Assembly: GCA_038209365.1 (NCBI GenBank)
Contig: JBBQXS010000073.1
Coordinates: 1 to 17,697, forward strand
Source of the DNA: DASQHW01 sp038209365
GTDB lineage: Bacteria > Actinomycetota > Acidimicrobiia > IMCC26256 > PALSA-610
Direction: 5' to 3'
DNA: 17,697 nt
In this document: positions 1 to 6,713 of the stretch, one piece after another
How the letters are laid out: the number at the start of each line of letters is the position of its first letter
Numbering within the stretch: the first letter of the stretch is position 1
Made by a program: the position numbers and the translations under genes
Notes under the pieces: generated by a model
The model's input: only the letters and a program-made list of their open reading frames with translations
What the model was told of the DNA's origin: nothing
Database searches by the model: none

Positions 1-2
1 CC

Positions 3-578
3 GGTAACGACGGCACCAACGGCACCAACGGCAGTAACGGTTCGACCGGCGCTACGGGTGCGACCGGTAACGACGGCACCAACGGCACCAACGGCACCAA
101 CGGCAGTAACGGTGCGACGGGTGCGACCGGCAATGACGGCACCAACGGCAGTAACGGTGCGACGGGTGCTACGGGTGCGACTGGGAATAACGGCGCTGAC
201 GGTGCGGTGGGTCCGACCGGTCCGCAGGGACCGGCCGGCGCCACCGGCGCCACGGGTGCGACCGGGAACGATGGCACCAACGGCACGAACGGCAGTAACG
301 GTGCGACCGGTGCGACGGGTGCGACCGGGAACAACGGCACCGACGGTGCGGTGGGTCCGACGGGTCCGCAGGGTCCGACAGGTCCTACCGGCGCAACGGG
401 TGCTACCGGCACCAACGGCACCAACGGCACCAACGGCAGTAACGGCGCTACCGGTGCGACGGGCAACAACGGAACCAACGGTGCGGTGGGCCCCACCGGC
501 CCGACCGGTCCCAGCGGCGCTACCGGTGCTACTGGCCCGACCGGAACCGGTGCCACGGGTGCGACCGGCGCGACTGGC
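3..578 (+). repeat. Tandem Gly-X-Y coding repeats
   Basis: The stretch is built of near-identical 9-, 18- and 27-bp units such as GGTGCGACG and GGCACCAAC in changing order. Third-position differences (ggt/ggc, gcg/gct/gcc) separate the copies, but the similarity is enough to allow slippage or recombination in multiples of 9 bp. The array continues past the left edge. Confidence 0.9.
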
Positions 579-869
579 GCCTTCAGTGCTTCCAATGTCA
601 CCCTCGTCGCTCCTGCGGGAACGCAGAGTGCCAATCAGCCGGGAATCTGGACAACTACGACGGCTACCGCGAGCTGCACCGGTGGCAAGACACTGATTGG
701 CGGTGGTGCTCGCACGGTTGACCAGGGCAACGCGCACTCTGCGATCGTCGCCTCGTTCCCGTCGGCAACGCTGACGAACGGCACTTGGACGGCTACGGCG
801 ATGGAGTTGGCTGCAACGGGGAGTAACTCCGACAAGTACACGATCAGCGTCTGGGCCTTCTGCTCGTAG
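3..869 (+). CDS. Collagen-like surface protein, 5'-truncated by window edge
   Basis: The reading frame is open from base 3 and ends at TAG 867-869, so the N-terminus and signal peptide lie outside the window. About 190 residues are Gly-X-Y triplets, mostly GAT, GTN, GSN, GND and GPT with GPTGPQGP blocks; there is one break in the triplet register near base 543. Threonine is very frequent at Y, as in the GPT/GAT tracts of Bacillus BclA, where such threonines are glycosylated. The last ~97 residues (from about 579) form a non-collagen cap with two cysteines, in SCTGGKTL and in the terminal WAFCS, plus a GGGA turn. I infer that the cap folds as a beta domain and may nucleate or close the triple helix. 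A surface-exposed filament is likely. No LPXTG signal or C-terminal membrane segment is present, so anchoring must be N-terminal or absent. Confidence 0.9.
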   Translation, partial: GNDGTNGTNGSNGSTGATGATGNDGTNGTNGTNGSNGATGATGNDGTNGSNGATGATGATGNNGADGAVGPTGPQGPAGATGATGATGNDGTNGTNGSNGATGATGATGNNGTDGAVGPTGPQGPTGPTGATGATGTNGTNGTNGSNGATGATGNNGTNGAVGPTGPTGPSGATGATGPTGTGATGATGATGAFSASNVTLVAPAGTQSANQPGIWTTTTATASCTGGKTLIGGGARTVDQGNAHSAIVASFPSATLTNGTWTATAMELAATGSNSDKYTISVWAFCS

Positions 870-921
870 CCAAGCTCAGGCCCTCCTGGGCAAAGGGGGG
901 CCGCCACATTCATGCACCTTC

Positions 922-955
922 AGAGGAGGGGCTCCGGACCTGGGGCCCCTCCTCT
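922..955 (+). terminator. Hairpin terminator candidate after the collagen-like gene
   Basis: A perfect 11-bp stem, AGAGGAGGGGC (922-932) with GCCCCTCCTCT (945-955), encloses a 12-nt loop. It begins 53 bases after the stop codon. No T-tract follows, which is common for intrinsic terminators of high-GC actinobacteria. Confidence 0.55.
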
Positions 956-1021
956 ACTTCGTCTGGCCGGTGTTGTTTCCATCATTGTTCCATCATTCGC
1001 CCACAGTGGGAGGCCCGTCGA

Positions 1022-1087
1022 GAGGAGTCGGGGATGAGGGGACCCCGTTTGGTGGACCACTAGCCGGGGGTCCCGTCACGACTCCTC
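1022..1087. repeat. 66-nt nested interrupted palindrome
   Basis: The outer arms GAGGAGTCG (1022-1030) and CGACTCCTC (1079-1087) pair perfectly. Inside them GGGACCCCG (1039-1047) pairs with CGGGGGTCCC (1065-1074) with one bulge, and GTGG/CCAC (1052-1060) is at the centre. It lies 64 bases beyond the stop of the minus-strand DUF2304-type gene, so it may terminate that transcript or act from both sides. Confidence 0.55.
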
Positions 1088-1151
1088 GGCCGCGACGTTC
1101 GCACCGATTTTGGCCCGCCAGATCGTGCGACGACTTCGCCTCTCGGCGGTC

Positions 1152-1565
1152 TTACCGCGCGCGGTCGATGTCGTCGGCTTGCGCCGGCTGATCCGCTCGC
1201 ATCGCGCGCCGCGCTCGTTCCTCCACCCGAGCCAATCGCTCCTCGACGAGCGCGCTTGCTTCGCTCAACTCGCGGATTGCTTCTTGATGTCCTGACAGCG
1301 AGATCGAGAGCTGCAGCGCGATCGCCAGCAAGAACGCGAGGCCGACAGCCGAGAGCAAGCCCGTCGGCGTCAGAGGGAGAGAGTCGCTCACACCGCCGGC
1401 GATCGCTAGGCCGAGCGCGGCGATCAGCAGCAAGGCCGAGACGGCCATCCAGCCGAGCGCGTACCGCAACGACACCAAGCCGCGACGCGAGAGCGCGAAC
1501 ACGATGAAGAACATCGCGACGCCGCCGAGAGCAACGCCGAGTGTCTGAACCGCGACGTTGGTCAT
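1152..1565 (-). CDS. DUF2304-type small membrane protein
   Basis: This 137-aa protein has three hydrophobic segments (about residues 6-25, 34-56 and 66-86), then a charged helix rich in Glu/Arg (about 92-125: EAIRELSEASALVEERLARV and on) that should form a coiled coil. Three TM helices followed by a short coiled coil is the pattern of DUF2304 proteins, which are usually encoded beside family 2 glycosyltransferases of the polyprenyl-phosphate sugar type and are thought to assist them. Here the nearest GT2 gene is at 5934-6713, not adjacent. The start is supported by GAGGGG about 7 bases upstream of the ATG at 1565. It is divergent from the membrane protein at 1819. The assignment is by topology and motif style, not by a search. 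Confidence 0.75.
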   Translation of the reverse strand: MTNVAVQTLGVALGGVAMFFIVFALSRRGLVSLRYALGWMAVSALLLIAALGLAIAGGVSDSLPLTPTGLLSAVGLAFLLAIALQLSISLSGHQEAIRELSEASALVEERLARVEERARRAMRADQPAQADDIDRAR

Positions 1566-1818
1566 TGCGAACCCCTCGATTGCATCGCAACCACGATCTT
1601 CGAGACGACGGCGCCGGCCGGGGCCGAGGCTGTTGGCCCGCGCGGTGCGCGGCGTCTACATATGTCTCGTCGGCTGGATCAATGCCGCCCCTCAGGGCTT
1701 GCGGCTGATACTCGGACCACTTGATGTCCTATCTGTCCCTTTCGTCCACTACGGACGAGGTCGGCAAGCGGGTCGATCGAAGCCTGAGCGCACGGCGTAT
1801 TCGGCCGATCTTCAAGGA
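1566..1818. promoter_or_regulatory. Divergent intergenic region between membrane-protein genes
   Basis: These 253 bases lie between the starts of two divergent genes, so promoters for both are expected. An 8-bp palindrome ACATATGT (1658-1665) is the only AT-rich island and could supply a -10-like element, but I find no convincing -35/-10 pair. The plus-strand reading frame is open throughout back to 1558, so a longer form of the downstream protein cannot be excluded. Confidence 0.35.
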
Positions 1819-3225
1819 ATGACGGCGACCTTGGAGTCCTCGGCGCCGGACGGCGGGAGCCGGCGGCCCGATGTCGCCCGTCGCGGCTCGAGGTCGAGGG
1901 CGTCCCGTGCGAAGGGGTGGCGCGACGCCTCATCGGGCTGGCGGTGGGCGGCGTTCTCCGTCTACCTCGCGCTCCATGAGCTGATCGTCGCGGGACTTCC
2001 CACCCCGAGATTTCCCACGAGCGTCGATTATCTGCACCTGGACTTCACCGGCCGGGCCGTTCGGCTGTGGGCGGTGCCGCTCCTCTACAAGGTGCTCCCG
2101 ACCGATTTTCTGCGGATCGCCGGGCAGACCGCGCTCGCCGCAATCTCGTGGTGGATCCTCGCATGGGTCGCAGCATCAATCGTCCGGGATCTTCGCGTTC
2201 GGATCGCGCTGCAGGCGATCATCCTGGCCCTCGGGCTGACCGGCCCGATCGCGGGCTGGAATTCGACGATCTTGAGCGAGTCAGCGTCGATCTCGTTCAC
2301 CGCGCTGCTCGTCGCGGCTTGGTTGCGATACTCGCAACGGCCCCGGGCCACGACCGCGCTCGCCGCCGTTGCTGCAACGATCGCGTGGACGTTCACGCGT
2401 CAGGACCATGTGATCGTCGGCCTCATGATCACTGTCGTCGCGCTCGTGAGCGCGGGCTGGCAGCGGCGCGGCCTCCTCCGTGTGTTCGTTGCCGGCGCGC
2501 TCGTCGCGGTCAGCATCACCGGTTTCGTCTCCGCGTCGCGCAACGACGAGGTCGACTCGCTCATGTCGACCATCGTCGCGTTGCGGGTCCTGCCGGATCC
2601 TTCGTACACGAGATGGTTCGTGGACCACGGCATGCCCGATACGCCGGCGATTCGAAGTTTCGCGGGCGACTGGACACCGTATGAGCTGGCCAACGATCCC
2701 GATTTCCGCCCTTGGGTACGCGCGCACGGCGGCTCGACGTACCTCAAGTTCGTGCTCTCGCACCCTCGCTACACGCTCTGGAGCCCGCTCCCGTACCTCA
2801 CCGGCGAAGAGCCTTCGCTCTACGCTCCGGCTCCTCCGTTCGAAGCGTTGTCGCCGGACCCGACGCCGTCGCTCCTCTCACCGGATGTCAACTGGGGGCG
2901 GCACCGCGACGTCGTGCCGCGTGTGTTGGAAGACCTGCTGTTCGGCCGGGGACAGGTCGGAGACCTCGTACTGCTCGGCGGCATCGGGCTCGGTTTGGCC
3001 GCGGTCTCTTGGCGCAGGTACGGGTGGGACCGTCGCCTCTGGGTCCCGGCGGTGGTGGTCGCGTCGGTGATCCCGCATGCGTACGTGGTGTGGCTCGGCT
3101 CGGCGACGGAGCTCGATCGGCATGCGATCGCGGTTGCCGTGTCGGCTCGGATCGGACTCTGGCTCATCGTGGCCTTCAGCCTCGACCGTCTGCTCACGGG
3201 TGCGCGCGCCAAGGACGAGGTGTGA
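1819..3225 (+). CDS. Polytopic membrane protein, GT-C glycosyltransferase-like
   Basis: The predicted protein has 468 residues. After a basic, Ser/Arg-rich N-terminus it has many hydrophobic segments, beginning at WRWAAFSVYLALHELIVAG. A loop with LHLDFTGRAV after the first segment, the motif GWNSTILSESASISF, a TRQDH turn, a large soluble loop near the middle and a late ELDRHAIAVAVSARIGLW segment together resemble uncharacterised GT-C-fold membrane glycosyltransferases, in which an early periplasmic Asp is catalytic. No family was confirmed. The chosen ATG at 1819 directly follows AAGGA, which is closer than ideal; the frame is open to an ATG at 1558, but that start would overlap the 5' end of the divergent gene and add low-complexity Arg-rich sequence. 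It converges on the SDR fusion gene with only 30 bases between the stop codons. Confidence 0.7.
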   Translation: MTATLESSAPDGGSRRPDVARRGSRSRASRAKGWRDASSGWRWAAFSVYLALHELIVAGLPTPRFPTSVDYLHLDFTGRAVRLWAVPLLYKVLPTDFLRIAGQTALAAISWWILAWVAASIVRDLRVRIALQAIILALGLTGPIAGWNSTILSESASISFTALLVAAWLRYSQRPRATTALAAVAATIAWTFTRQDHVIVGLMITVVALVSAGWQRRGLLRVFVAGALVAVSITGFVSASRNDEVDSLMSTIVALRVLPDPSYTRWFVDHGMPDTPAIRSFAGDWTPYELANDPDFRPWVRAHGGSTYLKFVLSHPRYTLWSPLPYLTGEEPSLYAPAPPFEALSPDPTPSLLSPDVNWGRHRDVVPRVLEDLLFGRGQVGDLVLLGGIGLGLAAVSWRRYGWDRRLWVPAVVVASVIPHAYVVWLGSATELDRHAIAVAVSARIGLWLIVAFSLDRLLTGARAKDEV

Positions 3226-3255
3226 CCGGGACGATCGCGGGTTCGCTTGTCGACT

Positions 3256-5937
3256 TCAGCGGTCGGTGTCCCGGCCGGCGGCGCGCTTCGCTCGGGCGAG
3301 CGCGTCGCCGTGCACCGCGCGCAGACCGGGCGCGCCGGGCCAGTGGACGACGAGCCTGCCCTCGCCGCCCGTCCACCGCTCGGGCGCATCCCACGCGATT
3401 TCCAACAGCTCGCGTGGGAGCACGCCGGTCTTCACGACCAACTCGACCGAGTCGGGGAGCAGCTCGCGCAACGGTGCGAGGCTCGTAGGTCGCGTCGTGC
3501 CGAGCGCGACGACGACATCGAGCTTGGATGCGATGGCCGGGATCTGGGGCACGAGCCGCGCGGCGGCGTTCACCTCGATGCCGACACGCGCGTTGGTGCA
3601 ATAGGCGCGCAGATCGTCGAGCGCGGCGCTGATCACTCCGATGCGACCGGTCGCGGTCGCGAGGTCCACGAGGTACGCGTCGACGACGAGCGTGCCGGGA
3701 TACGAACGCGGCAGCCGGCGCAACTCCGCACGCAGTAACACCAGCAGCGCTTCCCACGGCCGGCCGCCGGCCGATGCTGCCCCCATCGGCGACACGCCGA
3801 AGGCTGCCGCGCCCAGGCGTCCGATACCGAGCTCGCGCACGAGCGTGAGCGCACCCTTGTTGGTGAGCGTCCGGAAGTGTCCGGGCGCGTCCGGCAGGGC
3901 GACGATCGCGTCCTCAGGCACCCGTGCCTCGGTCCCGACGAGCGCCGGTCCGGACCACTGACCTGCGACCTCGGCGGGCGCGCCCCGCACGTCGGCGACC
4001 AGGCCGGTGCCGACCGCCACCGGATCAACCGATCGCGACGCCATGGGCGACACCACGGGCGGCGGGATCCGCGCCGCGGTTCGGTACACGCCGGTGATGA
4101 GGTCTTCGATCCGGGCCGCGATCTCCAGTGAGTTCGCACCGGCCTCGCGCCGGGCGAGCAGGTCTTGCTCGTTCCAGAACGCGCCGCCCGCGTCGAGCGG
4201 CGCGAGGTCGAAGCCGGCGTCGGCGTCGACCTGGTGCACGACGTGCACTTCGTCATCACCGACGAACGCCGCGCACGACGTGGTGCACACCACGTAGCCG
4301 CGATCGGTGTCGATCCGGAGGTGGTTCTCGGGCATGTCGAAGCCGGGAAGATGCCACGCGGTCGTGAACGTTCCGCCGATCCCGCCGGCCCGCATCGCCA
4401 GCGTCGCCCCGTCCTCGATCGAGCGACCGTGCTGGGCGACCAATGTCGCGTGCTCGACCTCGGCGGGGCCGAGCAACACGTCGATCATCGCGAGCACGTG
4501 CACGCCGAGATTGACGAGCGCGCCGCCGCCGCTGATCTTCGGGTCGAGCTCCCACATGTCGCGCTGTTCGGCGATGCCCTCCTCGACCCGCGAGACGAAC
4601 GCGTGGGCATCGAACGACCGTGGCGTGCCGAAGCGTCCCGCGCGCAGGTCGGGCGCGATCGCGGCGAGATGGGGGAGCACCCCGGCGAGGTAGCCGGTAC
4701 CGACATAGCGGTCGGGAGACGAAGCAACCGCCTCGACCAGTGCCCGACGGTCGTCGTCCGACGCCGCGACCGGTTTCTCGACGAGCACGTCGATGCCGGC
4801 GTCGAGCAGCTTGCGCGCGAGCGGGACGTGACTCGAGGGTGGTGTGCCGATGATCGCGGCGTCCGGGTGCAGCGTCGCGATGGCTTCGTCGAGATCGGTG
4901 AACATGGCGAGCGTCGGCCCCGCGAACGACGCAAGGCGGTTCATCGCGGCCTTGTCGAGGTCGACGATGCCGGCGAGCACCATGTGTTGATGGTGGGCGG
5001 CCGTGAGCGCGTGCACGAGCCCGATCCGGCCGGCGCCGACGAGCACGAGCTTGCGCGGCTCGACGGGACCGACGTGCCGTTCGCGCGATGGCGCGGCGTG
5101 CTTCGCAATCAGCGCCACGTCGGCGGCGGTGTCCATCGGCTCGAACGCCTCGATGCCGTCGAGATTCTCTTCGCTGATGGGCGACGACAGTCGCAGCCGA
5201 GTGACGATGCGCACACCGGCGCGCGCAACTCGTAGCGGCACGGGAACCGCGATGGGGCGGACGCCGAATTGCGCCTGCGCCCGGCTGCGGATGAGATCGG
5301 CCAGGCGCCGAACTTCGGGATCCGCGAGCGAGACCCGCTTCGGCGGATCTGTCATCGTCGCAAGCGTGAGGAGCGCGTCGCACAGGTCGGTGACCTCGAT
5401 CGGTTGCACACGAGCGGCGCGGCCTCCGATGACCGGGAACGCGCGCAGCCTCGCCGCGGTGCTCGTGGCGCGTCCCATCAACCCGTCGCTCGAGTCGCCG
5501 TACACCAATCCGGGCCGCACGATCACGACGTTCGATTCGGATTCGAGTCGTCGCTCGACCGCATGCTTCGACCGTCCGTAGGCCGATGTCGCCGCCTCGT
5601 GCGCGGATTGCGACGACACGAAGATGAACCGCCCCACATGGGCGCGCCGTGCAACGTCGAACAGCCGCTCGGAGCCGAGGCGATTCACCGCGTCGACGAC
5701 GTCGGGGCCCGCGGACTGCGGCGCGATGGCGAGGTGCACGACAACGTCGACACCGACGAGCGCGCGCTCCTCGGGCCACGCCGGCAGGTCGAGGAAGTGG
5801 CGGTCGTCCAGCGGGACGTAGGGCTGTCCCGTCCAGGCGCGCCGGCTGAACGCCGTCACCTCATGGCCCGCTTCGAGCGCGCGCGTCGCGAGATGCCGGC
5901 CGATGAAACCGGTGACGCCGGTGATCGCGATCCTCAC
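3256..5937 (-). CDS. Fusion: SDR epimerase + Gfo/Idh/MocA oxidoreductase + unassigned domain
   Basis: This 893-aa protein has two NAD(P)-binding folds in tandem. Residues 1-~285 are an extended SDR: TGVTGFIGRH at 6-15, VSSQSA at 108-112, and YGRSK with catalytic Tyr120 and Lys124. Residues ~293-625 are a Gfo/Idh/MocA enzyme: LVGAGRIG near 299-306, the conserved EKP at 387-389, and GGGALVNLGVH at 470-480, which carries the usual substrate-pocket His. Residues ~640-893 match nothing I recognise; alternating beta/alpha segments (LVVDAYLVD, VGIEVNAAA, LDVVVALG, VELVVKTG) suggest a TIM-barrel-like or other alpha/beta fold. The role is probably oxidation, reduction or epimerisation of a nucleotide-linked or polymer-linked sugar. 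Its ATG overlaps the GT2 stop as ATGA, so it is the last gene of the operon. The frame is continuous, so the fusion is not a reading error of adjacent stop codons. Confidence 0.85.
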   Translation of the reverse strand: MRIAITGVTGFIGRHLATRALEAGHEVTAFSRRAWTGQPYVPLDDRHFLDLPAWPEERALVGVDVVVHLAIAPQSAGPDVVDAVNRLGSERLFDVARRAHVGRFIFVSSQSAHEAATSAYGRSKHAVERRLESESNVVIVRPGLVYGDSSDGLMGRATSTAARLRAFPVIGGRAARVQPIEVTDLCDALLTLATMTDPPKRVSLADPEVRRLADLIRSRAQAQFGVRPIAVPVPLRVARAGVRIVTRLRLSSPISEENLDGIEAFEPMDTAADVALIAKHAAPSRERHVGPVEPRKLVLVGAGRIGLVHALTAAHHQHMVLAGIVDLDKAAMNRLASFAGPTLAMFTDLDEAIATLHPDAAIIGTPPSSHVPLARKLLDAGIDVLVEKPVAASDDDRRALVEAVASSPDRYVGTGYLAGVLPHLAAIAPDLRAGRFGTPRSFDAHAFVSRVEEGIAEQRDMWELDPKISGGGALVNLGVHVLAMIDVLLGPAEVEHATLVAQHGRSIEDGATLAMRAGGIGGTFTTAWHLPGFDMPENHLRIDTDRGYVVCTTSCAAFVGDDEVHVVHQVDADAGFDLAPLDAGGAFWNEQDLLARREAGANSLEIAARIEDLITGVYRTAARIPPPVVSPMASRSVDPVAVGTGLVADVRGAPAEVAGQWSGPALVGTEARVPEDAIVALPDAPGHFRTLTNKGALTLVRELGIGRLGAAAFGVSPMGAASAGGRPWEALLVLLRAELRRLPRSYPGTLVVDAYLVDLATATGRIGVISAALDDLRAYCTNARVGIEVNAAARLVPQIPAIASKLDVVVALGTTRPTSLAPLRELLPDSVELVVKTGVLPRELLEIAWDAPERWTGGEGRLVVHWPGAPGLRAVHGDALARAKRAAGRDTDR

Positions 5938-6713
5938 GCGGGTTCACCCTCCCAGAGTGTGAGCCGTACCACGCGACGCCCGGTCGGGCGGTACCGCTGG
6001 AGCCACACGGCCGCAACCACGCGGAGCAGGTACCAGCCCGAGGAGATTGCCGAGGCGCTCGACACGCCTGCGGACCGCGCGCGCATCTCTACCGGAACCT
6101 CGACCACCCGATAGCCGGCGCGCCCGGCGCGTGCGAGCGACTCGACGGTGTCGCCCAGGTATTCCGTGGGGTAGGTCGCGGCGAACGCGCCGAGAAGATT
6201 GCCGCCGATGGCGCGGAAGCCTGACGTCGCATCGGTGATGTCAATGCCGGTCCGACGCGACGCCATGCGTGCCAACCGACGCATCACGAACCGTCGTGCC
6301 CGACCGACTTCGTACTCGCGCACGCCGGCCGCGAAGCGGGATCCGACCACGAGTTGCGCGTCGCGCTCTGCCATCGCGTCGAGAAGCGTCGCGATCTGCG
6401 TGGGATCGTGCTGGCCGTCGGCGTCGCATTGCACGACCGTGCGATAGCCGTGTGTGACCGCGTATCGGAAGCCGCAGCGCAACGCGCCACCGACGCCGAG
6501 GTTGACCGGGAGCCGGAGCACGGTCGCGCCGGCCTGTTCGGAGACGTCGGCCGTGCGGTCGAGCGAGCCGTCGTCGATGACGAGCGCGGGGTATCCGGCC
6601 GCGCGCACTTCTCGCACGACCGAACCGACGACCGGCTCCTCGTTGAACGCGGGGATCACGACGAGCACGTCGCCCGTGCGGCTCGACGCGAGCCCTGCAC
6701 CACGTGCGTTCAC
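5934..6713 (-). CDS. Family 2 glycosyltransferase, DPM1-like (polyprenyl-phosphate sugar synthase type)
   Basis: The 259-aa protein begins at a GTG that overlaps the upstream stop as GTGA (6713-6710). It has the GT2 landmarks in order: VVIPAFNEE near 18-26, VIDDGS with Asp47-Asp48, NLGVGGALRCGF at 71-82, QCDADGQHDP with the metal-binding Asp97-Ala-Asp99, and ITDATSGFRAI at 159-169. These are typical of dolichol/polyprenyl-phosphate mannosyl- or glucosyltransferases. The C-terminus lacks the two to four TM helices of the longer forms, so the enzyme should be cytoplasmic and membrane-associated. It would load a sugar onto a lipid carrier for GT-C enzymes such as the two polytopic proteins nearby. 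An upstream extension in frame to 6926 was rejected because it lies inside the preceding gene. Confidence 0.88.
   Translation of the reverse strand: MNARGAGLASSRTGDVLVVIPAFNEEPVVGSVVREVRAAGYPALVIDDGSLDRTADVSEQAGATVLRLPVNLGVGGALRCGFRYAVTHGYRTVVQCDADGQHDPTQIATLLDAMAERDAQLVVGSRFAAGVREYEVGRARRFVMRRLARMASRRTGIDITDATSGFRAIGGNLLGAFAATYPTEYLGDTVESLARAGRAGYRVVEVPVEMRARSAGVSSASAISSGWYLLRVVAAVWLQRYRPTGRRVVRLTLWEGEPA

Larger units (their letters stand above)
870..1151. other. Convergent intergenic region with stacked inverted repeats
   Basis: These 282 bases separate two convergent genes. They hold the hairpin at 922-955, a direct repeat TTCCATCATT (977-986 and 988-997), and a nested palindrome at 1022-1087. 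I see no convincing gene here: a short plus-strand reading frame at 970-1191 runs into the minus-strand gene and has no recognisable protein features. Confidence 0.6.

Noticed and set aside
3..578. Repeat array as a CRISPR candidate
   Set aside because: The repeats are short, contiguous, in multiples of 9 bp and coding. There are no unique spacers of constant length.
58..696. 212-aa alternative frame across the collagen repeats
   Set aside because: It reads the tandem repeats out of frame as RVRP/TAPTA strings. The Gly-X-Y frame is the coherent one.
970..1191. 73-aa plus-strand open frame
   Set aside because: It overlaps the nested palindrome and the end of the DUF2304-type gene, has no ribosome-binding site and no protein-like pattern.
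4165..5235. 356-aa plus-strand open frame inside the SDR/MocA fusion gene
   Set aside because: The composition is His/Arg/Glu-rich shadow sequence. The opposite strand has clear enzyme motifs in the same bases.
4256..5779. 507-aa alternative minus-strand frame overlapping the fusion gene
   Set aside because: It is extremely Arg-rich and low in hydrophobic structure, a typical frame-shifted reading of GC-rich DNA.
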